A stretch of DNA of 64,000 bases. Source: Gammaproteobacteria bacterium (GTDB taxonomy: Bacteria; Pseudomonadota; Gammaproteobacteria; Pseudomonadales; Halieaceae). Positions 9,092 through 20,457 of this stretch are shown in pieces. Below the pieces are notes generated by a model, which was not told the origin of the DNA, did not search any database, and saw only the letters and a list, made by a program, of their open reading frames with translations. How positions within the stretch are numbered: position 1 is the first letter of the stretch; each line of letters begins with the position of its first letter. The position numbers and the translations under genes are program-made. Where the stretch lies: NCBI GenBank assembly GCA_024686215.1, contig JAIBDN010000004.1:1-64000 (forward strand), read 5' to 3'.

Positions 9092-9705
9092 GGTTTCAGT
9101 TTCCAGTTTCGTTGTAGATCAAGCCCCGCATCGTAGGCCACATTCGCCAACTGCGCCAGTACCGCCGCGGTGACACCCCAAATATTGTCATCACCCACCT
9201 GGTAGTGGGGTACCTTGCGCGTGCGCTGACCGTCCCACATTTCTTCCAGGCGAAACAGCCCGGTATCTGCAAAGGTTGCCAGCGGTAATTGAAAGACGCT
9301 GGAAAATTCTCCGGGATCGACCACCAGGGCCAACTCAGCGGGAACTCTGGCCACGCAGGGGTGAACCTCAAAGCCTGTGCGGGTGATCAGGGGAGACAAC
9401 TCACCCAGGGGGCTCACCATTTCCTCGCCCAGGCCTACCTCCTCCAGCGCTTCACGTGTCGCGGTCATCCAGGGGGAAACGTCTTCCTGTTCGCGCTTGC
9501 CACCGGGAAAAGCAACCTCGCCCGGATGCAGTAGCAGGTGCATGGCCCTGCGCCCCAGAATCACTTCGGGCCGGGGCCCGTTGGTCAGCGCCACCAACAC
9601 CGCAGCCTGTGGTACCTGGGCCGCAGCGCCAGGTGCATCCCAATCGCGAACATGCAGTGGCAAGCCCGACGCCAGACGCTCAAACACATCCAGGGATGTC
9701 GTCAC
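9088..9705 (-). CDS. Nudix hydrolase, CoA pyrophosphatase-like (NudL/YeaB)
   Basis: 205 aa. The signature HLLLHPGEVAFPGGKRE followed by TREALEEVGL (about residues 60-100) is the UPF0035/Nudix box of the NudL group, which cleaves CoA and related coenzyme pyrophosphates. It overlaps the YqfO-like gene before it and the carbonic anhydrase gene after it by 4 bp each. Substrate choice cannot be confirmed from sequence. Confidence 0.9.
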   Translation of the reverse strand: MTTSLDVFERLASGLPLHVRDWDAPGAAAQVPQAAVLVALTNGPRPEVILGRRAMHLLLHPGEVAFPGGKREQEDVSPWMTATREALEEVGLGEEMVSPLGELSPLITRTGFEVHPCVARVPAELALVVDPGEFSSVFQLPLATFADTGLFRLEEMWDGQRTRKVPHYQVGDDNIWGVTAAVLAQLANVAYDAGLDLQRNWKLKP

Positions 9706-10025
9706 GAGTCGGGCAGCTCCGTCACCAGCTTTACCAGATCCCAGGCCGGCTGTTCGTAGGGGTGGGCGCTACGCAGAGCCAGAACAACCGCTTTCACTTT
9801 CTCATCGTTACAGATCATTTCCACGCGATACTCAGGCACCTGCTCCAGTTCACCCTGTGTTCCAAGAAACGGAGTACTACCCGCAAGCGGGCGAAACTGC
9901 CCTTGCCCCAACACCTGCCAACAGCAGTTCTCATACTCTCCAATACGCCCGGCACCGGCCGCAAACAGCGCAGTTTTCACCACGTCCAGGTGCGAGGCTG
10001 GGACATAAAATCCTAGCTTGTACAC
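9702..10025 (-). CDS. YqfO-like (NIF3 insertion-domain) small protein
   Basis: 107 aa. It resembles the stand-alone PII/CutA1-like insertion domain of NIF3/YqfO proteins: MYKLGFYVPASHLDVVKTALFAAGAGRIGEYENCCW and the HPYEQPAWDL ending. The stop abuts the Nudix start with a 4-bp overlap, and tgt ends one base upstream. The family binds metal or small ligands; its role is unknown. Confidence 0.88.
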   Translation of the reverse strand: MYKLGFYVPASHLDVVKTALFAAGAGRIGEYENCCWQVLGQGQFRPLAGSTPFLGTQGELEQVPEYRVEMICNDEKVKAVVLALRSAHPYEQPAWDLVKLVTELPDS

Positions 10026-12211
<2,186 letters not shown>

Positions 12212-12215
12212 AGAC

Positions 12216-12240
12216 AAAAAAGCCGGCACGCGGCCGGCTT
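12216..12240 (-). terminator. Intrinsic terminator between the acidic-repeat protein gene and queA
   Basis: On the minus strand AAGCCGG/CCGGCTT with a 7-nt loop is followed by six T. It lies 22 bp after the stop of the acidic-repeat gene and touches the start region of queA. Confidence 0.85.
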
Positions 12241-12261
12241 GCAGATGACAGGTCCCGGGAC

Positions 12262-12561
12262 CTATTTGTCGTCTTTTTCCTCGGCGGGAGCTTCTTCCTC
12301 GGCGGGAGCTTCTTCCTCGGCAGGAGCTTCTTCCTCGGCAGGCGCTTCAGCTTCCTCGGCGACAGGCTCTTCCTCGGCAACTTCGGGCTCAGGCTCGGGC
12401 TCCGCTGGCGCGGCCACCTTAATCAGCTCTTCGGCCAACAGAATACGCACTTTCTCGTCGCCATTGACAGGATTTTTGTAAGCATCCTGAACCGCATAAC
12501 GATCGTCACTGCGCTGATAGACAGTATATTCAGCCGTTTTCTTCACTAACTTCATGGCCAT
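12262..12561 (-). CDS. Small protein with basic N-terminal domain and acidic EEAPAE repeat tail
   Basis: 99 aa. Residues 1-50 ([28 protein letters not shown], then [16 protein letters not shown]) look like a small conserved domain; homologous short proteins are known in gammaproteobacteria without a function. Residues 51-99 are low-complexity Glu/Ala/Pro, including about four near-identical EEAPAE units, and the tail ends in KDDK. It is a single-gene transcript with its own terminator. The start could be M1 or the M at position 3. The tail is probably disordered. Confidence 0.8.
   Translation of the reverse strand: MAMKLVKKTAEYTVYQRSDDRYAVQDAYKNPVNGDEKVRILLAEELIKVAAPAEPEPEPEVAEEEPVAEEAEAPAEEEAPAEEEAPAEEEAPAEEKDDK
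12284..12355 (-). repeat. 18-bp in-frame tandem repeat
   Basis: About four copies of an 18-bp unit (plus-strand form CGGCGGGAGCTTCTTCCT, with single-base variants) encode the EEAPAE repeats of the overlapping gene. The near-identity suggests recent copy-number change by slippage. Confidence 0.85.
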
Positions 12562-12685
12562 GGTCTTTTCTCCTTTAAGGTACTCAGATCACCGCCCTGT
12601 GGGGGCAGTTTCTCGTAACCGGGTTTCACATTCAAACTGGCGCGGAGTGTACAGGCAAATAAGCGTCGGGTTAAGGGAAAATTTA

Positions 12686-12720
12686 TTGTACTTTGGACTC
12701 TGGTTGCTATAATCGCGCGC
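12686..12720 (+). promoter_or_regulatory. Promoter of tRNA-Leu
   Basis: TTGTAC (12686-12691) and TATAAT (12708-12713) are spaced 16 bp apart, followed by the GC-rich discriminator CGCGCGC typical of stringently controlled stable-RNA promoters. The tRNA starts about 43 bp after the likely start point. Confidence 0.8.
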
Positions 12721-12762
12721 TTGCCAATGGGGCGATTTTTGAATCGTTTCCAACCCTTTAAT

Positions 12763-12849
12763 GCCGGAGTGGTGGAATTGGTAGACACGTCGGATTCAAA
12801 ATCCGATGCTCGCAAGAGCGTGTCGGTTCAAGTCCGACCTTCGGTACCA
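12763..12849 (+). tRNA. tRNA-Leu (anticodon CAA)
   Basis: 87 nt including the encoded CCA. The acceptor stem GCCGGAG/CTTCGGT, the D-loop with GGTAGACAC, the anticodon stem TCGGATT-CAA-AATCCGA, a long variable arm (GCTCGCAAGAGC) and the T-arm GTCGGTTCAAGTCCGAC all fit a class II leucine tRNA decoding UUG. No U-rich terminator is obvious just after it. Bases 12850-13071 hold no gene or motif I can recognise. Confidence 0.97.
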
Positions 12850-13071
12850 TTATTCTTCAAGTTCCCATCTGAACATACAGCCAAGGCTTGGTGTAACTGA
12901 GCGTGATTACCAGGCCCTGTAGCCACACCGCCGCGCTGCAATCAAGCTCAACTTCATTCCTCTGGCACCCCGCTTACCACCGCGAAATTAGATTACGGCC
13001 CGACGCCAAGGGATTGTTTTTATTACAGTTTGCGCCGCGCGCACCAGTCGTGCTATTTTCCAAGTAACGGA

Positions 13072-13162
13072 GTATTCAAACGCCCTCCAGATGCCGCAAA
13101 GGCCTTCGGGGCGAATACAGGGCAAAGCAGCCAGGCAACTCCAGAGCTGCTTCCGAAAACGG
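13072..13162 (+). other. Structured 5' leader of the GGDEF-EAL gene
   Basis: Nested pairings are visible: GTATTC (13072-13077) with GAATAC (13113-13118), CGCCC with GGGCG (13081-13085 with 13109-13113), an inner GCC-GCAAA-GGC hairpin, then AAGCAGC (13125-13131) with GCTGCTT (13146-13152) and CCG-AAAA-CGG. The two CAAAG segments (CCGCAAAGG and GGGCAAAGC) recall pieces of c-di-GMP-I riboswitches, but their order and spacing do not fit that consensus. It is a possible regulatory RNA, unassigned. Confidence 0.45.
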
Positions 13163-13171
13163 GGTAAGGCA

Positions 13172-13234
13172 ATGATGAAGATCCGCGATGCTCACAGGCA
13201 GCATACGGCCTCTCACGGGAGCTGTAAGTCTTGA
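13172..13234 (+). CDS. Putative 20-residue leader peptide, overlapping the GGDEF-EAL start
   Basis: A small ORF starts ATG 13172 (or ATG 13175) after GGGGTAAGG, a good ribosome site. It encodes a short basic, His-rich peptide (MMKIRDAHRQH..., ending SCKS). Its TGA stop (13232-13234) overlaps the TTG start of the downstream gene (13231), as TTGA, which would allow translational coupling. No homology is claimed. Confidence 0.4.
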   Translation: MMKIRDAHRQHTASHGSCKS

Positions 13235-15528
13235 CTGTTGCCGGAAAGATCAATGCACTGGTCATTGCCATCGCCGCGACAGCGGGCTGCTTGCTAACCG
13301 CACACACAATTCAGAGTGAATACCGTTTATCCCTGGACCGCATCATCGAACAGTCCTCGGCCAGTGTACTAAGTCAGCCACAGCTACAACTCGACATCTA
13401 TTATCGCGATGCACGCGCACTCAATAGAACGTTACAAGCCTTTATCGACAGCTCCCCAGCTATTGTTTTTGCCAAGGTACTGGACCCCAGCGGTAAAACA
13501 CTTGCCGCCAAAGGGGATACAACTGCGGGCTTCGATGGTCCATACGCTTTTAGTGAAATCCGCCGCAATGCATCACCCGCGGATCAAACGCTGACCAGTC
13601 ATGATGACGATGGAGCGGGTATTCTCGGGCTTGGAGGTCGGGTATTTGACCTTAGCCTGCCCATTCTGTCGCTGATCAACCCCCTGGAGAAAGATGTATC
13701 TCGCAGTACCTTTGGTGCCGCATTGGCTGCGCCGGAGAAAATGGGCAGTCGCCACGTCATTGGCTATATGCACCTGGGTATCAAGCGCATGGAAGTGATT
13801 CTCGCAACTTTGCCAGCAGCAGCGATTGCTAGCGTCATCGCACTGCTATTTGTACTAATGTGCGCGGCGCTCAGTATTACTATCACCCGGCGTATTACCG
13901 CACCGTTTTCCCGACTGGTACGACTGGCCGATGATATCTCTGCGGGAAAAATTGATCAGGCCGTAAAGGTGGAAGATGGCGGAGAGCTCAAGGAGATTTT
14001 CTCCCTGCTCAACACCATCATCGGCAACATCAACACCTATAAAACCAAAATGGACGTAGATCACCAATTGCTGAGCATGAAGGTGGACGAGCGCACGGCA
14101 CAACTGTCCAAACGCAATACTGAACTTAACAAGGCGGTTAAGGAAGTCACTGAAACCAAGGATCGACTGCGGCAACTGGCCTATTACGACAGCTTGACCT
14201 CACTCCCCAACCGACGCCTGTTCACCGAACAGCTGGATCTGTTACTCAGGCTGGCCAAACGCAACAAGGAAATGTTGGCCCTGGTGTTTCTGGATCTGGA
14301 CAACTTCAAACGCATTAATGACTCCCTGGGCCACAGCGCTGGCGACCTGTTACTGAGAGAAGTAGGGAAACGCTTGAGCGCCTGCGTGCGCGACAGTGAT
14401 GTGGTGGCCCACTATGTGGAATCCACTGCCAGAATTGATGTGTCCCGACTGGGCGGGGACGAATTTACCGTGGTACTTAACCAGATTGACGGCGCCGAAT
14501 CAGCTGGCATGGTGGCACAGCGCCTGATCGATACACTGATTAAACCCATGATTATCGATGGGCATGAGCTGGTAGTCACCCCAAGTATTGGCATCGCCAT
14601 CGCACCACAGGATGCCGAGGACGTGGAAGGACTGCTGAAGGCGGCCGATACAGCTATGTATCACGCTAAAAACTCAGGTAAAAATAACTTCCTTTTCTAT
14701 CACAGTGACATGGACGCTGCCGGTGTCGATCGTCTGACGCTGGAAACCGATTTACGCAAGGCCATCGAGCGCAATGAACTGGTGCTGTATTACCAGCCGC
14801 AGGTAGACACGCTTACCGGCTCAGTGATTGGTGCAGAAGCGTTAATGCGCTGGCAGCACCCAGAGCAAGGCCTGGTACCCCCCTTCAAATTCATCCCCCT
14901 GGCAGAGGAAATGGGCCTGATCGGCATCTTGGGTGACTGGGGCTTGCAGGAGGCCTGTCGGCAGATGATTGAATTTCAGGGTATGGGACTGGATCTGCCA
15001 AAGGTTTCCGTCAATGTCTCGCCGTTACAATTCAACAAGGCATTTATCGCTCGCGTTGGCGAAGTATTGCAGGAAACCGCGCTGCGCCCTTCCCGGCTGG
15101 AGCTGGAGTTGACTGAAGGCATCATGATGGATGATACCGAAGCCACCATTCGTTCGCTGGAGGCATTGAAAGACCTGGGAGTGAGTCTGTCCATCGATGA
15201 CTTTGGCACCGGCTACTCATCTCTAAGCTATCTCAGCCGTTTCCCGCTGGATGAACTGAAGATTGACCGCAGCTTTGTTATCGATTTCGATAAAAGCCAG
15301 AATGATGCCAGTTTAATTATCGCGGTCATTGCCATGGGCCGCAGCATGAACCTGCAACTGGTGGCCGAGGGCGTGGAAACCCCCGAACAGTACCACTTTC
15401 TCAGGCAGCACGGCGCACATGTCATTCAGGGCTACCTGTTCAGTCAACCCGTACCGGCGAAAGAGCTGGTACCAATGCTATCGCCTGGTTACTTCCGGGA
15501 GCAGATCAGCAATATCGGCCCGGGCTGA
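13231..15528 (+). CDS. Membrane GGDEF-EAL cyclic-di-GMP protein with HAMP domain
   Basis: 765 aa from TTG 13231, with GGGAG ten bases upstream. It has membrane helix 1 (about 8-27), a periplasmic sensor region (28-190), helix 2 (about 193-217), HAMP (217-270), a coiled segment, a GGDEF domain with intact GGDEF at about 408-412 and an EAL domain (GAEALMRWQHP near 537, DDFGTGYSSL, KIDRSF, AEGVE). Both signatures look catalytic. The RxxD I-site (RDSD) is separated from GGDEF by an insertion of about 12 residues. It makes and/or breaks c-di-GMP in response to a periplasmic cue; the net activity is unknown. It is preceded by a structured leader and a coupled small ORF. Confidence 0.95.
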   Translation: MTVAGKINALVIAIAATAGCLLTAHTIQSEYRLSLDRIIEQSSASVLSQPQLQLDIYYRDARALNRTLQAFIDSSPAIVFAKVLDPSGKTLAAKGDTTAGFDGPYAFSEIRRNASPADQTLTSHDDDGAGILGLGGRVFDLSLPILSLINPLEKDVSRSTFGAALAAPEKMGSRHVIGYMHLGIKRMEVILATLPAAAIASVIALLFVLMCAALSITITRRITAPFSRLVRLADDISAGKIDQAVKVEDGGELKEIFSLLNTIIGNINTYKTKMDVDHQLLSMKVDERTAQLSKRNTELNKAVKEVTETKDRLRQLAYYDSLTSLPNRRLFTEQLDLLLRLAKRNKEMLALVFLDLDNFKRINDSLGHSAGDLLLREVGKRLSACVRDSDVVAHYVESTARIDVSRLGGDEFTVVLNQIDGAESAGMVAQRLIDTLIKPMIIDGHELVVTPSIGIAIAPQDAEDVEGLLKAADTAMYHAKNSGKNNFLFYHSDMDAAGVDRLTLETDLRKAIERNELVLYYQPQVDTLTGSVIGAEALMRWQHPEQGLVPPFKFIPLAEEMGLIGILGDWGLQEACRQMIEFQGMGLDLPKVSVNVSPLQFNKAFIARVGEVLQETALRPSRLELELTEGIMMDDTEATIRSLEALKDLGVSLSIDDFGTGYSSLSYLSRFPLDELKIDRSFVIDFDKSQNDASLIIAVIAMGRSMNLQLVAEGVETPEQYHFLRQHGAHVIQGYLFSQPVPAKELVPMLSPGYFREQISNIGPG

Positions 15529-15539
15529 GGTCGGTTTTT

Positions 15540-15821
15540 CTATTCGGCTTCAGCCTCAGCCTGACGGCGATCGCTTTCATCTTTTTTCATCCGCTGTACT
15601 TGCTCCAACTGCTGTTTATATGCCGCGGTAACCTTCTCGACACCGGAATCTGTAAGGCCACCTGTATTGCCGCCCACAACAAATGTTGCATAAACTGCAG
15701 AGGCCGTCATCAGGCCGGCGGACACCACGTTAGTACCGACACCTTCGTCTTTTATCTCATTGGCGAGATCAATAAGGCGGCGTGTGCACTCCTGATGAAT
15801 TTCCGCATCTGTCTTGGCCAT
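15540..15821 (-). CDS. DUF3144-like small protein
   Basis: 93 aa. The pattern of ECTRRLIDLANEI, VVSAGLMTASAVYATFVV and an acidic, Ala/Glu-rich tail resembles DUF3144 proteins of marine gammaproteobacteria, which have no known function. It is convergent with the GGDEF-EAL gene, 11 bp apart. ATG 15821 follows GGAGCAAT. Confidence 0.75.
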   Translation of the reverse strand: MAKTDAEIHQECTRRLIDLANEIKDEGVGTNVVSAGLMTASAVYATFVVGGNTGGLTDSGVEKVTAAYKQQLEQVQRMKKDESDRRQAEAEAE

Positions 15822-15958
15822 ACTATTGCTCCTGTCTGCTATATCTGCGTTTAAAAAATCAAAGAGATTCTACCACTTTCGCTGTATCAACTCTCGCGAA
15901 AGTTGAATTACAGGACTTCTGCCCCTGCTAATCAAAGGCGGAGCGGCTGTAAGCCAGG

Positions 15959-16774
15959 CTAGGGCTGTACCGTGGTCACTACAGAGCGGTCGAATTGTCC
16001 GCGGCGCAGAAAATATACCACCTGGTCTCGCACTGCCGGGCTCCACATCATAAAAGTATGCCCCACCGGCAATTCCAGAAAATCCCGCATGCCCGGCACC
16101 CTGGTCTCGGCAACAGCAACCGTGCCATCGCTGGCCTCTGTTGGCGTACCGGGAATAACACCTCCACTGCTCGCGGTTCCCGCAATTACCCCCAGCTCGA
16201 ATGATACCGGCCCCAAACGCAGGGGGACCGAGTTTTCACCCGTACCCAACTGCTCCACAGCATCCGGGGAAAGCGGCTGCAACAGGTCCAGGGAATACAC
16301 GTAGTCCGCCACCTGACTCCCCTGATTGGGGGGCCCCAACATCACCACCCGGTGTAACCCGGGAATATCATGGTGGGCGGTATATTGCCTAATGAGAATA
16401 CCCCCAAGGGAATGGGTAACAAAATGAATCCGCTGCGGCTGATGCAGACCACATTCGTACAGCCCTTGCTCCACAGCCCTCACCGCCAGCTCTTCAATGG
16501 GATAGCGCAGTGAAGGGTAGGTAGGGCTAGAAGTGGAGAAACCGGCGTCATCCAGTGCCCACTGCAACCACTTCATGGACAGTTCAGTCCGCCACAACCC
16601 ATGCAGCAGGACCACACACTCCTGCTCCGCAGCTGCTTCTTCAGCAAGCGCAGGTGGCGGCAAAACGAGCATGAGCAGTGAAATAATAAACGCTTGAGCA
16701 GTACGCACGGGCTTCCGTCTTGATATAGGGATCAGTCGATCATTATATACATTTTTCCTTAAACGAACGGGCAC
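15959..16774 (-). CDS. Secreted alpha/beta hydrolase, lipase-like
   Basis: 271 aa. After a basic stretch, a signal peptide (about 24-44, ending PPALAEE) suggests export; the true start may be an internal codon closer to it. The oxyanion region VVLLHGLW, nucleophile elbow THSLGG (about residue 124), an Asp in ASDGTVAV and His in GHTFMMW form a plausible Ser-Asp-His triad. It resembles PGAP1/triacylglycerol lipase-like hydrolases of the EstA/LipA class. The substrate is unknown. It is divergent from recQ. Confidence 0.85.
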   Translation of the reverse strand: MPVRLRKNVYNDRLIPISRRKPVRTAQAFIISLLMLVLPPPALAEEAAAEQECVVLLHGLWRTELSMKWLQWALDDAGFSTSSPTYPSLRYPIEELAVRAVEQGLYECGLHQPQRIHFVTHSLGGILIRQYTAHHDIPGLHRVVMLGPPNQGSQVADYVYSLDLLQPLSPDAVEQLGTGENSVPLRLGPVSFELGVIAGTASSGGVIPGTPTEASDGTVAVAETRVPGMRDFLELPVGHTFMMWSPAVRDQVVYFLRRGQFDRSVVTTVQP

Positions 16775-16844
16775 GAAAGATTCCTGTCCAGTGACCGCAT
16801 TTGCTTACCCATTAAGTGCGGCCACTGAGGTATACTGCGCCGCG

Positions 16845-18647
16845 ATGAACACCGCCCAAGACATCCTGCATAGCGTATTCGGTTACGCCACTTTTCGCCC
16901 ACCACAGGATCGTATCATCGAGACTGTGATTGAGGGCGGTGACGCCCTGGTATTGATGCCCACCGGGGGCGGAAAATCTCTGTGCTATCAGATTCCCGCA
17001 CTGGCGCGCACTGGGTGCGGCGTGGTGATTTCGCCACTGATAGCCCTGATGCAAGACCAGGTCAGTGCATTGCGCCTGTTGGGTGTAAAAGCCAACTTCC
17101 TCAATTCGACGCTGGACCCCGCCACAGCAAGGCAGATAGAGCAGGACCTGCTCGAGGGAGACCTGGACCTGCTCTACATCGCGCCAGAACGGCTGACCCA
17201 GGAGCGCACCCTGCAGTTATTGGGGCGAGCGCCCATCAGTTTGTTTGCTATCGATGAGGCCCACTGCGTTTCCCAGTGGGGGCACGACTTCCGCGCAGAT
17301 TACCTGCAGCTGAGCTTGCTACATGAGCGTTTCCCGCATATCCCGCGCATTGCCCTGACAGCCACCGCAGACGCCCGCACACGTACTGAAATCATCTCGC
17401 GATTGGATCTGGGTGAAGCCGCGCAATTTATCGCCGGTTTCGACCGGCCCAACATCCGCTATCGCATCACCCTCAAACATAATGCCAAGCAACAATTACT
17501 GCGCTTTCTCAAAGAAGAGCACCCCAGGGACGCGGGCATCGTCTATTGCCTGTCGCGTAAGAAAACTGAGGATGTGGCCTCATGGCTGCAGGAGCAGGGT
17601 TATAACGCACTGCCCTATCACGCGGGGCTACCTGCGAGCGTGCGTGCCGACCACCAGTCGCGCTTCCTGCGCCAGGAGTCGGTCATTATTGTCGCAACTA
17701 TCGCTTTCGGGATGGGCATAGACAAACCCGATGTACGTTTTGTAGCGCACCTCGACATGCCTAAAACGATAGAGGCCTACTACCAGGAAACTGGCCGCGC
17801 CGGGCGCGACGGTGAAGCGGCTAATGCCTGGATGATCTATGGCCTGCAGGATGTGATTAAACTGCGCCAGATGATGGAGTCTTCCGAGGGCAGCCTGGAG
17901 CACAAACGCGCGGAGCAGCAGCGTCTTAATGCCATGCTGGGATTATGCGAAATCACCAGCTGCAGGCGCCAGGCGCTGCTCAACTATTTCGACGACGAGC
18001 TTACGGAAAACTGCGGTAACTGTGATACCTGCCTGGAACCTGTAGATACCTGGGACGGTACCGAGGCAGCACGTATGGCATTGAGTGCTGTATACCGTAC
18101 CGGCCAGCGTTTTGGGGTGGCGCATTTAGTCGACGTACTGCGCGGCGCTGAAAACGACAAAATATTCCAGTCCGATCACCATCAACTGCCCACTTATGGC
18201 GTGGGCAAGGCCCTGGACAATAACCAGTGGCGCTCGGTGTTCCGACAGCTGGTTGCCCGTGCCTACCTCAGTGTGGACATGGAACGCTTTGGCGCCCTGC
18301 GTCTGGAAGAAAAGTGCCGCGGACTATTGCGCGGAGAGGAAAATATTCAGTTACGCCGTGACGTCAAAACCAAAACAGGCAGCAAGCGACAAACAAAATC
18401 AAACTTGCCCACGGATATCGACATAGCACTATGGGAAGCACTGCGTGACTGCCGTCGCGAGCTGGCAGAAGAACAGGGTGTGCCGCCCTATGTCATCTTT
18501 CACGACCGCACGTTACAGGAGATGTGCACGGAGCTACCGCAAAGCCTCTCGCAATTTGGCCGCATCACCGGCGTGGGGGAACGCAAGCTGGATAAATATG
18601 GCAGTAGTTTCCTGCAGGTCATCGAACAGCACCTGTCTGCCGCCTAG
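16845..18647 (+). CDS. recQ: ATP-dependent DNA helicase RecQ
   Basis: 600 aa from ATG 16845 ([21 protein letters not shown]); the frame is open upstream, but this start fits E. coli RecQ. It has Walker [19 protein letters not shown] box [16 protein letters not shown], motif [12 protein letters not shown], a zinc-binding cluster (CEITSCRRQ...CGNCDTC), a winged-helix RQC domain and a C-terminal HRDC domain (about 530-600). It unwinds DNA in RecF-pathway recombination and repair. It converges with the sulfatase gene with only 3 bp between stops. Confidence 0.98.
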   Translation: MNTAQDILHSVFGYATFRPPQDRIIETVIEGGDALVLMPTGGGKSLCYQIPALARTGCGVVISPLIALMQDQVSALRLLGVKANFLNSTLDPATARQIEQDLLEGDLDLLYIAPERLTQERTLQLLGRAPISLFAIDEAHCVSQWGHDFRADYLQLSLLHERFPHIPRIALTATADARTRTEIISRLDLGEAAQFIAGFDRPNIRYRITLKHNAKQQLLRFLKEEHPRDAGIVYCLSRKKTEDVASWLQEQGYNALPYHAGLPASVRADHQSRFLRQESVIIVATIAFGMGIDKPDVRFVAHLDMPKTIEAYYQETGRAGRDGEAANAWMIYGLQDVIKLRQMMESSEGSLEHKRAEQQRLNAMLGLCEITSCRRQALLNYFDDELTENCGNCDTCLEPVDTWDGTEAARMALSAVYRTGQRFGVAHLVDVLRGAENDKIFQSDHHQLPTYGVGKALDNNQWRSVFRQLVARAYLSVDMERFGALRLEEKCRGLLRGEENIQLRRDVKTKTGSKRQTKSNLPTDIDIALWEALRDCRRELAEEQGVPPYVIFHDRTLQEMCTELPQSLSQFGRITGVGERKLDKYGSSFLQVIEQHLSAA

Positions 18648-18650
18648 ACC

Positions 18651-20264
18651 CTATCGACAAAGACCCCCGCCGGCAAACTTGTAGGGCTCACAGTTGTAAA
18701 TCAAGCGCCCGGCTTCTCCATGCTGCCAGTCCAGAGGTTTGATCGCATACGCCGGCGGCATTCCCGGTGCTGCTTGATCCTGGGTTTCTTCTATGGAACG
18801 CGGATAACTGCTCCAGTCACGGGGTGCGCGCCAACCGGGGGGTGGAACCAGTTCCGAGCGGGTGCCGGCCACCGGGTACATGGTGCGCCATTGGTGAATT
18901 GCTGCGGCCATTTGCGTCACGACGGCGGGATGTTCGGATGCAAGGTTGTTGTACTCGTGGGGATCTTCGGAAATTTTAAACAAGTAGTTGGTCACACTGG
19001 CTGACAACAAGCCCTGCTGCACCTCCTGTACCAGTTTCCAGTGATCGTTAAACGCGGTGAGCATAAAGGATCCGCGAATGGGGGTCTCCGAGGCAAAGAA
19101 CACCAGGTCCTGCCGCGGCGCCGGCTTGCCTTCACTGATAGCGGGCCACAGGTTGAGGCCGTCAAGTTCGAAAGTGTCATTCCCCGGAATTACCTCAGCT
19201 GCCGCCGCCAACGTGGGAAACACGTCCATTGCGGTCATGATCTGGTCCATACGCTGCGCACCTGCCAGGCGCTGCGGCCAGCGCAACAGCGACACCACAC
19301 GAATGCCGCCCTCCCAGGTTTCTCCCTTACCACCGCGCAGAGGCACATTGTCCGCGCCACCGCTGGCATACGCTGCACCGCCGTTATCACTAAAGAAAAG
19401 TACTATTGTATTCTCGGCAATCCCCTGCTCATCCAGCGTGTCCAGCACCTGGCCTATGGCCTGATCCATGCCGTCGACGACCGCGGCATACATGGGCCGC
19501 GCGCTGGGCTGCAGCATCAACTTATGCATTTTTCGGGTTTCATCCGTATTCTTGCTGCGCGCCGGGAGGCGTGTATCTTGCAGTTCCGCGTATTTTTGCT
19601 GTAGGGCCGGCGGTGCATCCAGCGGCGTATGTGGCGCGATAAAGGGCATGTAGATAAAAAACGGACGGTCCTGTTGCCGCTGCACGATGAAACGTGACAC
19701 TTCCTCCGCAAGGATAAAGGTCTCATAGCCGTCACGCTCTATAGACTGACCGTTTAGTTGAAAGTCCTTGCCCCCCTGATTCCCGAATGGCGGAAAATAT
19801 CCCACTTCCGTATGTAAGTGGCCATAGAAATGATCAAAACCACGCTCGTTGGGATGATAGGCCTGTAGCGCATGTCCCAGATGCCATTTACCCACCATTG
19901 CCGTCTGATAACCTGCCGCCTGAAAACTCTGGGGCATAAAATGTTCCTGCGGGTGGATGCCAATATTCATCCACGGCATTATCACGCCATAGGCAACACC
20001 CAGGCGCATGGGGTCACGCCCGGTCATCAGCGCAGCCCGGGTGGGCGAACAAATCGGCGTGGTATAGAATCGCGACAACTCCACACCTTCCGCTGCCAGC
20101 CTGTCCAGCGAGGGCGTGTCGATCTCCCCGCCATGGAATCCGACATCACTCCAGCCCAAATCATCCGCAACCATTATGATCACGTTGGGGCGTTCAGCCG
20201 CTGCAGTCAGCGTGGCTTGCAAGGCTATAAACAGCAGTACTAAGTAATTGATCCTGCACATCAT
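18651..20264 (-). CDS. Secreted arylsulfatase-type sulfatase
   Basis: 537 aa from ATG 20264 (or 20261), preceded by GGAGAG; an upstream in-frame start would only disturb the signal peptide. The N-terminus (about 3-22) is an export signal. VIIMVADDLGW provides metal-binding aspartates, CSPTRAALMTG is the CxPxR site whose Cys becomes formylglycine, and GKWHLGH, FFSDNGG and GGKGETWEGG complete the family pattern. It hydrolyses sulfate esters; the organic group is unknown. Marine bacteria often use such enzymes on algal polysaccharides, but no carbohydrate genes are adjacent. A formylglycine-generating enzyme is needed and is not in the window. Confidence 0.93.
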   Translation of the reverse strand: MMCRINYLVLLFIALQATLTAAAERPNVIIMVADDLGWSDVGFHGGEIDTPSLDRLAAEGVELSRFYTTPICSPTRAALMTGRDPMRLGVAYGVIMPWMNIGIHPQEHFMPQSFQAAGYQTAMVGKWHLGHALQAYHPNERGFDHFYGHLHTEVGYFPPFGNQGGKDFQLNGQSIERDGYETFILAEEVSRFIVQRQQDRPFFIYMPFIAPHTPLDAPPALQQKYAELQDTRLPARSKNTDETRKMHKLMLQPSARPMYAAVVDGMDQAIGQVLDTLDEQGIAENTIVLFFSDNGGAAYASGGADNVPLRGGKGETWEGGIRVVSLLRWPQRLAGAQRMDQIMTAMDVFPTLAAAAEVIPGNDTFELDGLNLWPAISEGKPAPRQDLVFFASETPIRGSFMLTAFNDHWKLVQEVQQGLLSASVTNYLFKISEDPHEYNNLASEHPAVVTQMAAAIHQWRTMYPVAGTRSELVPPPGWRAPRDWSSYPRSIEETQDQAAPGMPPAYAIKPLDWQHGEAGRLIYNCEPYKFAGGGLCR

Positions 20265-20457
20265 GACTCTCCAGTGTGCCCCTACAGAATGCTCAATGTA
20301 GCACAGCATGCATTTTTGTAATTCATGGGTATTACTATTTCCTCACCCGCCACTGCAACTTCTGGCAGTCCGTCTGATCTATCAAACTACCGCACCGATT
20401 GACCGTGAACGAGGAAGCGGGTAGCTTCAGCCCAAGAGAAATTATCAGGAGCATCCC

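Noticed and set aside
12284-12355. Short CRISPR array
   Set aside because: The 18-bp units are contiguous, without spacers, and are in frame within a protein gene.
12552-12815. Minus-strand ORF covering part of tRNA-Leu
   Set aside because: It runs through the tRNA and its promoter in antisense and has no protein-like features.
13072-13162. c-di-GMP-I (GEMM) riboswitch before the GGDEF-EAL gene
   Set aside because: CAAAG pieces are present, but the order GGCAAACC, GNRA hairpin, then CGCAAAGCC and the receptor stem are not. I keep it as an unassigned structured leader.
18720-20243. Long plus-strand open frames opposite the sulfatase gene
   Set aside because: They have no recognisable protein features, and the sulfatase on the other strand is complete. 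They are shadow frames.
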